This document shows, in pieces, positions 45,075-57,029 of a DNA stretch of 64,000 nucleotides. The notes under the pieces were generated by a model. The model had not been told where the DNA came from. It searched no databases and was given only the letters and a program-made list of their open reading frames with translations. How positions within the stretch are numbered: the first letter of the stretch is position 1; each line of letters starts with the position of its first letter. The translations under genes were made by a program, and so were the position numbers. This DNA is from Hanleya hanleyi (taxonomy: Eukaryota; Mollusca; Polyplacophora; Lepidopleurida; Hanleyidae): positions 107,917-171,916 of the forward strand of contig JAVTVY010037142.1 in NCBI GenBank assembly GCA_036873755.1, read 5' to 3'.

Positions 45075-47475
45075 TAATCGAGATTAACTACCAAGACTTT
45101 CGTTCGTGAAACTTCTCATTTCCATGGTTCGAACTATGGTGTTTGATACAGATTATTCAATGGTTCATTCCTCCCTGACGGTATCAAATTCGAGGACATC
45201 GTCCATATAAATTACAATAATTTGAGCAGTTCTACATCGGTCGTATTCAAGAGTGAACAAAAATAGGTTTGCCAACAGCTATTCGTTTGTATCATTTTTA
45301 TATAAGCAAAAAGGGAGTCATTGTTTTGGGATAGTTTGAAATATAGGTGGCATGTGGAGTTCAACTGCATTGGGTGATGCTTGATTTCGAACATTCCGTG
45401 TGGTGATAATACATAGTGGACCAGCTGTCCACGCTTTGACATATTATCTGTGTTTATATTCAAAGCTCAGCGTGGGGTTTATGTGAGGCAAATAGCTCGC
45501 GGTTGTCATCGATTGAGACGTATCCGCGGTGATGGGGTAGGTTTTTTTCTGGGTTCATAGACAAATTGGGGATGTACAGGGTGAGCCTTCTTCTGTGTAT
45601 AGCCTGAGATAAATAAAAGAATACGAGTTTTCATAGCTTAAGTTCAAAGAAAGGTATTGTCGGGAGAACCATGCTTCCATGCATATCCTGTGATACGGTG
45701 GAGCAGAATATTATTCGCGTACATAGTTTGAGACATACATGAGGATGATAGGCGGAATTTTGTAACCAAAAATCCAGCCTCGACATCATCTCTCACGTCC
45801 CTTCTGTGTTGAATGGATCCCGAATCACCGAGAAGTCAATGAATTCCACAAACTCGCCGCTTTCCATCTAAAACGTTATATATTCATATGTCAGTGATGA
45901 TTAATACGTGATTCTGACAATAATGGTCCGCGAAACTATTGAATCACCTCGAATTGTATGCAGCATTCAACGATTGGTAATGAAATGCAAAAAAGACGGA
46001 AATAGGTGAAAAATATCTCCCAGCATATCGGTAAATAGACATATAACCTGAGGTATTCAAATTCACTGGGTATTGCATAGAGGTCTCATCGAAGATGTCA
46101 TCATTCAATTTCCGTCGTGGAACGAAAGACGGGAGATATCAAATCGCTCCAAATATCACCTTAGACTCTCAAAATTGATCGCAAAAAAATGATCTCCAAG
46201 AAAATTTGTATCTGCCTTAGGCTTTCTGTATAATACGTTTAAATAATAGGTATTGCGAGCTAAGCTTGCCTCCAGCACTGCAGTGGATATTCTGATTCAC
46301 AGTAAACCAGTCAAATAATATCAACTATCGATCTTTCTGTGGAGGGAACTGTAAGATCTGGTTACCATACTGTACCTGGTCTCATTCAGGGATGCCCATA
46401 TCAAACTATGTTTAAAATTAAATGATTCAATTAATCATCCCCATGGCAGGAAAATCCACATAGCAGCTATGGATAGTTTGCTCTACATGCATAAGAACAG
46501 TGTTCTTGTTATTCCAGGTTCCGTTTTTAAAAACAGTATTAAAAACTGGTTTGTTTTATACAAGCAGCGTTAAATAACACAATAAAAGATGAATATATCC
46601 ATTCGTTGAGGTCCTTGTTTCAAAGGCGATGTTCAATGATGGTTGATGGTTTATATAATGGTAGCAGGTTTGTCATAATCCAGTGAAGAGCTGCACTATA
46701 GATTGATCAGTACAAATCCTATGCTGGTGGACTTCTATCTTTCTAAAGATTGTTTAAGTCGCTAGGATTTCATCTCTCTCATTTGGTGATCAGTCGAGCG
46801 AACAGTTAGATCGGGCTATACTGTTCTTTGTCGAATGTAGAAACATACTTCTTTTATAGCAGGCTTTTACAATGTGTACATATTATGTGAAAGAGGGGTT
46901 TACACGACTTCTAAACAGACCTACGTTTCCATATTGTCTACACCACGTGTTGTGTACCCAGACAGCATTGTGAATACTCGGAATATAGGCATTTCGTGGA
47001 TTGCAACACAACGAAAATCCACTGGTCTTCACGAGATAATTGATGGAATTATTACCTGTAGGTCTACATAGCTCTATCAGATGATGAGATCATCGGACGG
47101 GTCAATCCTCAATTGTGGCTTTTTTCTTCTTCTAATAACTCCATGCCAAATTATCATTGTCATAATGCTACAATTGAGAGATCTGATATTCAGTAGCCAT
47201 AGTCGTAGAACAATTCCGCCGTCTACAATCGGAAGATTTAACACACTCTTAATACCAAAATCCAAGCAGGGATACAGTATATATATAGGAGATCAACGAG
47301 ATCAAGTTGCGAATGAGACGATTATCATGACTGTACTTGTGTTTACTCTTCATTCACGGCAGGCCATGCACGATAGAGAGCCTCAACAGGAGGATGGTTA
47401 CTCCGAACATGTTAGCGAAAAACATTGTGTTGGTCAATAGTTCAACATATATTTATTCATTTCATCGTCGGGAGA
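45075..47475. other. Long stretch without recognisable genes
   Basis: Frames such as 47081-47440 (+, 119 codons) have no domain I know. I see no tandem repeats. Confidence 0.4.
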
Positions 47476-47479
47476 GGTA

Positions 47480-47920
47480 TTCTATAACAGGTTCCATGGG
47501 TATATTTTAGTTTTAGGAAGCCTCTAGCAATACATTTCTGTTACAAAATCACATTGAATTCTTCTTCACTTGCAGCTCATATCAGTCGACGAGAGAAATA
47601 TTTTAATAAGCACTTCAGTGGCTTGATATTTTCCTAATCTGATTATCTCACCACTTGAAAATTGTGCCGTGACATACGCTAAATTGCTATTCGTGAACTC
47701 CATTTAACGAAAGAAATTGAAAGTTGTAGATAGCCCCTATCTGTATAGGGGGCTACAATGATACATTGTTAGCAAACATCAAAAGCGGTCCGTATCATTT
47801 CTTTGTTATTGGGACCGTGGCGGTCTGTTAAATTTACGTCATTCTAGTTCGCCCAGGTGAAATCTGTGACGTCTAAGTCTGTTAGATCACATCTTCGCAT
47901 ATCCAAGTCGAACACTACAC
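47480..47920. repeat. Unclassified dispersed repeat, copy 1 of 3
   Basis: It has 'CCTCTAGCAATACA', 'TTCGTGAACTCC' and 'TGTTAAATTTACGTCATTC' blocks in the same order as 55440-55810 and 57030-57390. In all three, the minus strand reads a short conserved peptide pattern around N-D-(V/A)-N-(L/V)-T, so the family may once have been coding on that strand. Confidence 0.55.
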
Positions 47921-47946
47921 GTGTTGCCTTGGCTGAACATAACACA

Positions 47947-48378
47947 TTATCTGATCAGAATACGGGTTTGGTGATTACAAGCGTCTAGTCCGTCATTCGT
48001 AATCCAGCCGTCGTCCATTAGAGAATATCCGCGTCCATAATCCAAAGACCTATTCCATTTTCCACATAACAGTATTAGCACCAAATTCAAAAAGACAATC
48101 ATAGTATACATAAACATAGGCTTGTTTCCTGCAAGAGAGAAGCGGTCAACAGTTTTCAATGATGCCGGCAAGACATCATGATGTTCCAAAAATATCAAAT
48201 CCGTATCGCTGATCAGTATTCTTAATCCATAATATTCGTTATAGAGTTGTCATCTAAAAAAAAAAGATGTATCTCAGTCACGCTTTGATTGTGACTGTTC
48301 ATATGAGTACCATGAGGATCTTGAAGTACATGGGTTCATACGGCCCCTAGCCCCGGGTTAAGCGGAATTAGACACAAG
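47947..48378 (-). other. 3' UTR of the Penelope-like element
   Basis: Blocks in order on the minus strand: 'TAATTCCGCTTAACCCGGGG', 'AATCAAAGCGTGACTGAGAT', 'GCGATACGGATTTGATATTT', 'GACCGCTTCTCTCTTGCAGG', 'TAGGTCTTTGGATTATGGAC' and 'GGACTAGACGCTTGTAATCA'. An 83-codon frame lies inside it. The same frame is partly open in the 59287 copy, but there is no other sign of coding. Confidence 0.75.
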
Positions 48379-48822
48379 TTACGAAACGTAGCGCCATAGA
48401 TCTTGCACGATACGTTCGTATTTTGCTATCAGCATGCGATATGTATCGCCAAATTTGAGAAACTTTGAGTGGAGGCGCTTGGTGGAATAGCCCTGTTTTA
48501 TAAGTTTCTGCAACAATGTTTTGTGACGTTGATTAAAATCGTCACATTTAACACAGGATCTAGCAAATGCTACTAAGCGAGATATGTATACGCCATATGC
48601 AGGTCCCACTGGAATATTACTATCCAGAAAGGGATAGTTTACGATGTCGAAATTGTAATCATCTCTTTTGTCATAAAGTCGACGAGAGAGAATGCCCGCT
48701 TCATTTTTATAGAGATAGAGATCTAAATAAGATGTGCCTGTAGGGCTATCTGTAGTTTCCTTCAAATCCAGTGAAGGTGGATATATATCCTTCACTGCGT
48801 CATTTATATAGCGATTATCCAC
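48379..48822 (-). pseudogene. Penelope-like RT, C-terminal part
   Basis: This is the continuation of the RT protein in another frame. The catalytic YIDD is encoded just upstream at 48832-48843 in this same frame. It is followed by 'DNRYINDAVKDIYPPSLDL', 'TSYLDLYLYKNEAGILSRRL', 'DYNFDIVNYPFLDSNIPVGP', 'YGVYISRLVAFARSC' and 'IVQDLWRYVS'. The 'PAYGVYISRLVAFARSC' stretch is the best conserved part in the other copies (12190-12560, 54296-54655, 58870-59180). There is no ATG start; it belongs to the upstream ORF. The stop at 48379 is shared by related copies, so it is the natural end. Confidence 0.82.
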
Positions 48823-48836
48823 AGCGAGAAGATCGT

Positions 48837-50180
48837 CTATATAGCGTTTGGTGAATGAGAAGGAACGGGCTTTGAATGGATCGGTTTTGAAAGCGCCTGC
48901 ATATAGTCATATTCATAAGAGAACAGATACAGGTCAGCCAACAGGGGTGCACAATTAGTACCCATTGGAATACCTATATGCTGCTGATATATTGTGTTGC
49001 CAAATTTCACATAGATATTTTTAATGAGAAATTCAAGCAACTCTATAAACAAAGAAACATCCCATGAATGATATCTCTTGTATGTAGTCGAGCTAAAGAA
49101 TGCTTTATGGCTTCCGACATTAATATATCTACGATCAGTTTTCTTGAACACAGATACTATTAATGAACTTAGACAGTCAATAAGGTCCTGATGAGGGATT
49201 GTAGTATAGAGAGTCGAGAAATCCCATGTGGATACATGTCTGTACGGTATGTGACCTTTAGCATCAAGTTCTTCCGTAAGACATTTTGAGTTTTTCAATA
49301 TCCACATACATTCAACGCCAGAGTTCTTAGAAATAGTGGCGCAATACCTTTCCCAAAATGCTTTTACCTCCTGAAGGGCCCTCGTCAATAGGGTTGAAAG
49401 AAGCTTGGTGGTGCAGCTTCTAGAACCAGCTATGAATCTAGCTTTGTATGGTGATTTATGCATTTTGGGAGTCCAGTATAGTTTTGGTATGTCGTTATGA
49501 TTGGTTGGAAGACAAATACCTCTTTCCCTGAGAAACTTTTTGTGATTGTTAAATAAATCTTCCAGAGTAAATGCAGTTTGGGAGTAAGTAGACGTATTTG
49601 ATGAAGATATGTCTACACTCAATTCTTTAACCAGCACCTGGTAATAGTAATATTTACATATGAATATTATATTATTCGGAGCTTTGTCTGCTGGGACTAT
49701 GACGAATTTACTCTGGAGATTTGCTAGAACTTCTTGCGAATTGAGGTTTCTCAGAACTTGTTTTGCTTGGGGAAGAGTACTTCTGTCAATATGGCGGATT
49801 GTTTCAACGACCTTGCTCTTGGTGAGGTACAGCCAATCAGCGAGTACTGTAGGTTCAACTTTTTCTCGCTTAGACCAATCAATAACGTACTGTTCCAATG
49901 CAGACAGGACTATCTTCTGGTCGGCCTTCAGATTTATTCTTCTTGGCTCTCTATATTTAGGTCCCTTCATCAGGAGTAATTTCAGATCCTTATCACTCAC
50001 CACATCAAGGTCACCAGTCACAATATGTTTGCATGGTGTATAGATAAAGTTCGACGATTCACAATCACAACTATAGCCTCCTGACGTGTATAAGTTCCAG
50101 TCAAACTCCTGGACAGCATTGGAGTAATTGAATATTTTGGTGGCTATAGATGAGCTCAAATATTCCGTGGAGGAGTGCAA
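48837..50180 (-). pseudogene. Penelope-like reverse transcriptase, main part
   Basis: 447 codons. The first codon is TTG preceded by TAA, so the true start is missing. Residues 38-52 (CDCESSNFIYTPCKH) fit C-x-C-x9-C-x-H, the zinc-binding pattern of SWIM domains, and are followed by HIVTGDLDVV. A ~130-residue helical-looking linker comes next. RT motifs follow: LYWTPKMHKSPYKARFIAG, HVSTWDFSTLYTTIPH with the first catalytic aspartate, and IPMGTNCAPLLADLY at about 404-418. The frame ends in a frameshift before YIDD. The protein would copy the element's RNA into DNA. The Penelope-like assignment is from motif resemblance; another uncharacterised RT lineage is possible. Confidence 0.8.
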
Positions 50181-50184
50181 TGTA

Positions 50185-50885
50185 TGACCTCTTTAAAATT
50201 CAAATTTGATTGGTTATTCGAAAGAAATTAACATCAACCACCATACAATCACACAGGCAGACATCAAAGAAAATTCTCGCTGCTCGGTGTTGGAAAGCTC
50301 CTATCTTGATTGACTATATGACAACACGTGCGTTTCCCGGGTTGAACAATTTACTCTATTCAGTAGGTCAAGGTAAATGACGGAACGTTAGTGTAGTATT
50401 TAACTTGAAATGTGAAGATGGTCAGACCATGGAGTTATAAACTTCATGATCAGGCCTAACCTTCAGTAATGTGTCCATCCAATTGAATTGTTACTAGTAC
50501 AACACTCGTGTTAAAACCAATATCGGCAAACAACACATATTTGAATGATCATAGCCAATCTTAATGAAAAGGAAAACAGATTTATTTGGATTTCTGAAAG
50601 CAATGAGTTATTCGCTAATATACGTTCTGCTACTGGACGTCGCCCATATACGTTAATCAAGCCAAAGTAAAGTTCCCGAGAAAGAAATAGGTAATATTTG
50701 TGATTAGGTCCCCGTCGCACCTCAGTACCTTACTCTATATAATGGTGCGTGATCGTCAATAATACCTGACGATTAGGCCAACGTTCGCGAACCCCAATGG
50801 TGCTATAACATTCATTTCCGTACATATTGTATCATGATTTCTAAAGATTCTTGGTGCTTAATTATTATCATGATTATAAGGGAGG
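50185..50885. other. Stretch upstream of the Penelope-like element
   Basis: Searched for a GIY-YIG endonuclease on the minus strand; none seen. A 69-codon minus frame (50511-50720) is unrecognised. Confidence 0.4.
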
Positions 50886-50889
50886 GAGG

Positions 50890-51070
50890 GAATTTGGCTT
50901 AATGTCACACTCAAGTTTGTTTCACTCATATGGTGACAGTCAGTTTGGTTGGTGGAGGAAGCCGGAGTACCCGGAGAGAACCACCGCCCTTCGGCAAGTA
51001 ACTGACAAACTTTCACACATGGACCAACTGGGCTCGAACCCGTGCCGGTTCAGCGGTGTGAGGCTTCATG
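50890..51070 (+). mobile_element. Mollusc-type interspersed repeat (SINE-like)
   Basis: It contains 'TGTCACACTCAAGTTTGTTT', 'GGAGGAAGCCGGAGTACCCG', 'GAGAACCACCGCCC' and 'GGGCTCGAACCCGTGCCGG'. The last resembles a tRNA B box (GGTTCGAANCC type) but sits at the far end, so it is not a tRNA gene. A shorter copy is at 29652-29755. Confidence 0.75.
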
Positions 51071-51074
51071 ATTA

Positions 51075-52365
51075 TAATATTGAAATGTTCACAAACCCTT
51101 TGATATTTATCTAACAGCCCTGGTGCATTATATCTGTCCGTCTAAGTGCTTGTTGAACCACGTCGCTGTAGACAAACATACCACGAACGGATACTGAGCA
51201 TTTATTACAAGGCCGCATGCAGACATTGCGTTTTATATTTGTGGTGAAACAGCCGGTTACAATCGATCTGTGCCAGAAACGCTAAACCCTACCAACAACG
51301 ATATCTTATCAGCTAATTGGTTACAATAACACTTAGATAGCAGTCAGAATATGAACTGAATCGTTGAATGTTATGACATTCTTGAATTAGTATCTAGAGG
51401 TGTATGGAGAGAAAACAGGAGAGTTGACGATGGACGGTGATGGTATCGCTCGTGCAGAAGGTGCATCATCATTTTGCTACAATTATAGGATAGATTAGGA
51501 GAAAGGGCAGTTTTTTATCGTTTGTAATATTATCACGTCTAGATTATTAACTTTATGGACGGTCGACTAAATTTGATTTGATCGAGATGATAAGCAACGT
51601 TAGAGAGCTCGATTTGTTCAAGATGATAACTAACGTCAAAGAGCTATGGATGACACATTCCACTTTCTTTTTTTGCTGTTATCATTAACTGGAAGACGAT
51701 GCTGTCATATTCACTTTGATCGTTGTCTTTTCGAACACATTCTACTTGACAACCGACAGAGATTTGATTGACTGGGTAGTTTATCTCTAGGAGCAGACCA
51801 AATACTTCATTCTTGGATATTCTTTGAGTTGCAAGCGGCCTTTTTGCGCTCAAACGGAAACACGTATTACTTTGTAAATCAATAAACTATTGATTATAAA
51901 GTATTATATCTATGAACTCTCTGAGTTTCTCCCGGTTTGCCCTTTAAGAACTACATCGAGTCTTCAAATCAAAACACACAAATAACCCCATATTTAGCGA
52001 TGACATGCCCCCTAACCTTTGCTTTCCTTTGACGTTACAGTGAATTTCGTGACTGTGATGAACTCCGACTGATCAGTGGATGTGGGATTTGAATACTTCA
52101 TATTGCTATGATATTTCACCCACACGTTGATAGCCAGTCCCTGTTCAACAGAACATGTGCTGGGATTTCGCAAACAAATTTCGTTAGAGAGGAATTCTGC
52201 AGAAAAAGCTGTGTTTTCTTCAAAAAAATTACCCAAGTTATTGTTAACAGTCAAAAGTGATATTAAACAGTGTCGACTGAGGTTGGAAATTGGGCTTTCG
52301 TTCATTTTAGTATGGCTTTTTAACATATCTAAAAATATGAACGAATTTAATGTTTTCAGTCACAA
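51075..52365. other. Stretch without recognisable genes
   Basis: Opposed frames at 52012-52326 and 52127-52444 are shadows of each other. 51541-51645 repeats 'GATTTG(A/T)T(C)GAGATGATAA' and 'AACGTTAGAGAGCT' within ~60 bp. Confidence 0.4.
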
Positions 52366-52409
52366 TATCTGTCGTGATATTACATCGAAACATGACTCCG
52401 GTTCAAGGT

Positions 52410-52840
52410 GTCATATTTTAGAAGTCCAATTTTGTGATAATTAAAATTGGTATAAGCAGCTGCATGTTCTTGCTGTTCCAGGTATTATACATGCACGATG
52501 CTTTTGTTTGGATTTGCAATATGACTGGTATATGCTATTGTGGACAGGTGTATCAATACATATCGGGTTTCAGCAACATCCCTGCTAATGCGAGTACAGG
52601 CGGTTAATGCTATTATAATCATATATATGTTAGTCATATAAATACATGCGAGTTTATATTAGTGAGATAGTCTAGACTTTATGCGACATGGACATGGTGC
52701 GGGCTCCAGAACAATGTACAGTGCTATTGATTTATGAGTGGTATCGAAGACAGCCCAACTACTGTTAGATAAAGGACAATGTGTTTACACAAATGATGTT
52801 TGTAACTCAGCAGGTAAAATAATCCCAGTAGATATCACAA
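52410..52840 (+). repeat. Segmental repeat, copy 1 (paired with 58255-58610)
   Basis: Long shared blocks include 'TGTGGACAGGTGTATCAATA', 'GGGTTTCAGCAACATC', 'CAGGCGGTTAATGCTATTAT' and 'TATAAATACATGCGAGTTT'. Overall similarity is high over ~350 bp. It is a repeat of unknown type and shows no coding sequence. Confidence 0.88.
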
Positions 52841-53032
52841 TCTGCGTAACAGACAAGTAACATACAGATCTACAACAGGTGATGTTGTCTTATAACATAT
52901 GATGTACATGTATGTGTGCTCATGTCTCAATGTGCCCCGATTCACACTGTGATTTAGCCAAAATTATTCAACAGAGAACAATCCCGATGAAAGTTTTGTT
53001 ATATGCCGTGTATGTTTTTCGAAAGTACCCCA

Positions 53033-53130
53033 AAAACTCTACCCGTGGGGTTCCCCGGTATGAAAAGGAATATGACCCAATGTCGTGATATCAATGAAAT
53101 ATAGTTGAAAGCGACGTTAAGGATGTCCGC
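53033..53130 (-). mobile_element. SINE-like fragment, one internal unit
   Basis: 'CTACCCGTGGGGTTCCCCGG', 'TATGAAAAGGAATATGACCC' and 'GTTGAAAGCGACGTTAAGGA': the internal minisatellite unit occurs once and the GAGT-rich edge is missing. Confidence 0.75.
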
Positions 53131-53515
53131 TGGTGGTTTTTGGCTTTGGCAGCCATTTTGCCTGTTATTCCTATTGAGTTATCTCCCTTTCCTAGGTTAA
53201 GAGATGGGGATTTCCTTTAAAAGCCTTCCAGTCGAGAATTTTGCACACCAACATCAATCCAATTTGATAAATTTTGATAGACATTGTGATTATCTGCAAA
53301 CAGTTAGAATATAAGAAAAAGTTTAAAACTATTTAATAAATAGTTTTAAACTATCATATAATATATGAATTTGTCATGAATATGCTTCAAAAATAGGGCT
53401 ATTCCCTATGATTTCTGGGTTATCAACTTGAGCAGGGGTCAGTCTACTTAACGTTGCCTACAGCTAAAAAATGCACACCAACCTATATTTTTTCTTTGTT
53501 TTTTTCTCATATTAC
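53130..53515. other. AT-rich stretch
   Basis: It contains the inverted pair AGTTTAAAACTATTTA/TAAATAGTTTTAAACT at about 53320-53352. No gene. Confidence 0.5.
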
Positions 53516-53518
53516 ACA

Positions 53519-53732
53519 ATTATTGAGTACATAACTATTGAGTACATAACTATTGAGTACATAACATTAAGTACATAACTATTGAGTACATAACTATTGA
53601 GTACATAACACTGAGTACACAACTATTGAGTACATAACTATTGAGTACATAACTATTGAGTACATAACATTGAGTACATAACTATTAAGTACATAACTAT
53701 TGAGTACATAACTAATGAGTGCATAACATTCA
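53519..53732. repeat. 15-bp minisatellite (TATTGAGTACATAAC)
   Basis: About 14 units of TATTGAGTACATAAC, some shortened to 13-14 bp (ATTGAGTACATAAC). There are no spacers. Confidence 0.95.
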
Positions 53733-53884
53733 TACTTCAAATGTAAGCTTCATATCCGACATTCAGTGGTCCATTTTGGTTCATGAAGAATTGTTCATAA
53801 TCGAAAGAACTTTTTCACACGACACGAGCTATTTTCTTGCAAGAGAGAAGCCACCAACAGCTGTTTTACTTGTAATTATAATAC

Positions 53885-54655
53885 TTTATTGATGCAATAA
53901 AATTTGTAACTCCTTTGAAGGCATTTGATTAATGCAGAAACGCCAGTTTGACAATATATCATATATTCAGTGAGTGAGTAGGATTTAACGTCGTTTTCAA
54001 CATTTTTGCAGTCATATCACGACGGGTGCCTACATGTGCCAATATAGCTCCTATTATCCTGGACACTGATCAGCCCAGCCAGTAAGATCAGATGTAAGTT
54101 ATTTATGAATGCAGAGTTATTCACTTTCACAGTTTTCAAGGATGGCGGTATGAATTACAACACATATAAGGGAAGACTTATAAGGGACTTAGAATGTCTC
54201 GTGACTGAGAGTGTCCTATTTTGTATCACAGTTAGGACATTTTCTTCATCTTAAAAATAGCTGTCCGTTCTTAGTTCCATGGAAAAGGCATACTTGAGCA
54301 AATATCTCTGTAAAAATGAACCCGGCCTTCTCTCTCGTCGACTTCACGGCAAAATAGATGATTACAATTTCGACATCGTTAGCTATCCCTTTCTGGACAG
54401 TAATATTCCAGTTGGACCTGCATATGGCGTATACATATCCCGCCCAGTAGCATAGGCTAGATCCTGTGTTAAATGTGACGATTTTAATGAATGTCACAAA
54501 ACATTAGTAGAGAAACTTATAAAACAGAGCTATACCACCAACCGCCTCCACTCAAAGTTTCTCAAATTTGGCGATATATATCGCTTGATGATAGCAAAAT
54601 ACGAGCGTATGCGTGCAACATCTATGGTTTTGCGTTTCGTAGCTTGTGTCTAGAT
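53885..54655 (+). mobile_element. Penelope-like fragment inside a duplicated segment, copy 1
   Basis: 54296-54655 reads the RT C-terminus on the plus strand with frame breaks ('ATTACAATTTCGACATCGTT', 'GGACCTGCATATGGCGTATA', 'AAGTTTCTCAAATTTGGCGA'). The non-RT flank 53905-54260 ('GAAGGCATTTGATTAATGCA', 'ATTCACTTTCACA') pairs with 58615-58830. A SINE-like edge (53965-54030) is inserted in this copy only. Confidence 0.75.
53968..54032 (+). mobile_element. SINE-like edge
   Basis: 'CAGTGAGTGAGTAGGATTTA', 'ACGTCGTTTTCAACATTTTT' and 'CAGTCATATCACGACGGG': the standard edge, with no minisatellite unit. Confidence 0.8.
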
Positions 54656-54659
54656 AAGT

Positions 54660-55435
54660 TTTATCGTGAGTTAAAAATGCGGTGCCATATAATACAGAGT
54701 CACATTGTCAATTATGCATTTGCGATAGTAACTTTCACTTCATATGTGCATTTATTTGAGACTCTAAATAGCTATCAAGTGGTGGAAAATATTTCTATCA
54801 GGTAGAATTTATCTGGCTCGAATTGGAGAGGGGGCTAACGTGGCAAATGATTGTAAACCACGTAAACTTAATTTATTTAGAGCTATATCACTGTAATATC
54901 GAGAAATTGGGAAAATGTCAATGAAAATAATTCTGCTCCTATCAAGCCAAACCATTACTGTATAATTATTTTCGACAGTGATTACCGTTTTTAATTCAAA
55001 GTAAATTCGGACAGGTTGCAGAGAAAGAGAATGCTCCTTTGAATTTTCATTATCATGGAATACAATCAATCTCAGATAACATTGCCACTTTTCACATAGT
55101 CTTTTCTTATAATGTATTTTATACAACGATTATCAGTCAAAAAGTCTAAATATTAAACCTTACTCTCACCTCTGTGCTGCATAAAAGTAGTCGATGATTT
55201 CTCTTCCAGCTTAACAATTTTCAGCTTCAAAGAAACAGAGATTTGGAAACCACCACGACGACAACAAGGTATATCGACAGTCTCCTTTTGTACATCAGAT
55301 TAATTATTACTCTATATCCGCATAGAAAGCAGGATAATTATAAGACAAGGGAATAGATCTCCTTCCTGTTGACGCGATTTTTTGTATTGTCATATAAAGG
55401 GAATCAGTATTGATGTCCACATAACAAGTTGGTTA
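54660..55435. other. Stretch without recognisable features
   Basis: No gene or repeat family is identified; the frame 54809-55126 (-) is unrecognised. Confidence 0.4.
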
Positions 55436-55439
55436 CCTT

Positions 55440-55810
55440 CCAATTAGTGCAATCCAGGCACAATGGGATGCCTCCAGCAATACCGCTTTTTGTTACAGAA
55501 TCAAACACATGCCCAGGGATCTATAACGCGAATGCGAAACATCTTTGATGTGCGCTTCAGTGTCTTCCCAAGCGTCAAATCACTACTCGTGAACAACCTT
55601 GATCAAGGGAACCTGATATTCGCGGACAAACTCGGGAAGCTCTGAAGGTATACACGCATTGTAAACATGCATAAAAGCCAGCTGTATCCGTTCTTTATTG
55701 TTGAGCAGTGGTGATCTGTTGTCACATTTGCGTCATGTTCGTTTGGCCAGGTCAGAACTGGTGACGACCAAGTTGTCAGATCCAACATTCAACAGATATT
55801 TGATCGCTTC
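55440..55810. repeat. Unclassified dispersed repeat, copy 2 of 3
   Basis: 'CCTCCAGCAATACCGCTTTT', 'CTCGTGAACAACC' and 'GTCACATTTGCGTCATG' are in the order seen at 47480-47920 and 57030-57390. Confidence 0.55.
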
Positions 55811-55926
55811 AAGTACAACAGCTGACTGAAAACTGCGTTCCTCTTTTTGGTTCTTGGCATATTTTTACTCTCTAAATTATTATTAGAACGACTCGAAATT
55901 TCATTCGGAGAACAGGAATACAGATA

Positions 55927-56175
55927 AGTGAGTGAGTGAGTGATTGAATATGATTTAACTTCGTTTTGAACTATATTTCAGTCATATCACGACGTTGGGT
56001 CCTATTCTTTTTTACACCCGGTAACCACACAGGTGGGGTCTTATTCCTTTTCACACCCGGGATCCCAACGGGTGCTTCAGTTAGTCGCCTCTTACGACAA
56101 GCTGTCTGAGGAACTGAGGCCAATTCTTACCATGACCTGCGGTGCGCACAACGACATCCCAGGTCATCCTACGGG
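55927..56175 (+). mobile_element. Fullest SINE-like copy
   Basis: Order: GTGAGTGAGTGAGTGATTG edge, 'GATTTAACTTCG', 'CAGTCATATCACGACG', two internal ~38-bp units ('TTTTTACACCCGG' and 'TTCCTTTTCACACCCGGGAT'), 'AGTCGCCTCTTACGACAAGC', then a tail 'GCGCACAACGACATCCCAGG'. I recall this block order from gastropod genomes. Confidence 0.82.
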
Positions 56176-56179
56176 GCTA

Positions 56180-57025
56180 CAGATAAGTGATGAGGATTTC
56201 GCGATTGGAACGTCATAACATCTGACTGGCATCATTGAATACTCCATTTCTCATCTCTTACACGAACCTATTTATTTTATGCCTGCTTCTTTGTTTTCAA
56301 TATTTGTTATATGAGGTATGTCTTTCTTTATGAACGAGAAATAACTTCATGGACAACGGCTGTCAAATATGTATGACACGTACTATATCATTCATCCTAG
56401 CTCGCACTCATTATACTCGGTCAAGCGATACTGTAATATTTAACTTGATCGATGTCTTCTTGAACCCACTGATTGGTATATCCTTTGTAGATATAATGAT
56501 AATTAACTACTGATTCTTTATTAGCCGCTTGTAGAAACGGCAATTTGCTCACCACGCCCGAAGAAATGTTGGCATGTATGGTATCCATCATCATCATGGC
56601 AAAGAAATACCAACACATCCAAAGCGTGCATTGTCTACGATTGGAGTGCGCCCTACTGATGAGCTCCTCCTTGTTTCACATGGGGGCCATCTTCAGATGT
56701 AGATTGATAGACTGATGAAGTTTACTATAAAATATATATAAAAAAGTTTAATATAAAAAATTATGAGAAAATATTGTGATAATGTTTTATTCTAATAATG
56801 CCCATCCGAAAACCATCATTTACTACAACAAATTACATTTCATCAGTGTGTGGAAATTTCTCATCTTAGACAGTGGTGTGTATCAGAGGAATCGTTATTC
56901 TGGTCCCCCATGTTGTGGGGATCATTATTAGGACACCTTCCTGTTGACGGGATCACGATTCTTCTCCCATAATTTATAATGGACCTGCCTTGGTATCTAT
57001 AGAACCAGTTGGTTGCAATGTGCTC
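56180..57025. other. Stretch with a Penelope-like tail scrap
   Basis: 56305-56390 weakly matches the distal 3' tail in plus orientation ('GAGGTATGTCTTTCTTTATG', 'GGACAACGGCTGTCAAATA'). A 67-codon minus frame (56861-57064) overlaps the neighbouring repeat and is unrecognised. Confidence 0.4.
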
Positions 57026-57029
57026 ACAA

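Larger units (their letters stand above)
47947..50180 (-). mobile_element. Penelope-like retroelement, best copy
   Basis: A reverse-transcriptase element on the minus strand, with one frameshift near 48845-48895 and a ~430-bp 3' UTR. At least nine other fragments of its 3' part occur in the window, in both orientations. The RT motifs (YWTPKMHK, DFSTLYTTIP, IPMGTNCAP, KRYIDD) fit Penelope-like elements better than LINEs. I see no GIY-YIG endonuclease at either end. It is therefore either endonuclease-less or 5'-truncated: the frame starts without an ATG, directly after a stop. Confidence 0.8.

Noticed and set aside
49175..49205. Hammerhead ribozyme core (CCTGATGAGG)
   Set aside because: It lies inside the RT coding region and lacks the GAAA core and flanking stems. 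No complete hammerhead was found in the 3' UTR by eye.
49660..50043. 127-codon plus frame
   Set aside because: Antisense shadow of the Penelope-like RT.
51028..51050. tRNA gene (GGGCTCGAACCCGTGCC)
   Set aside because: Only a B-box-like word at the end of an interspersed repeat. No cloverleaf or A box lies at the right distance.
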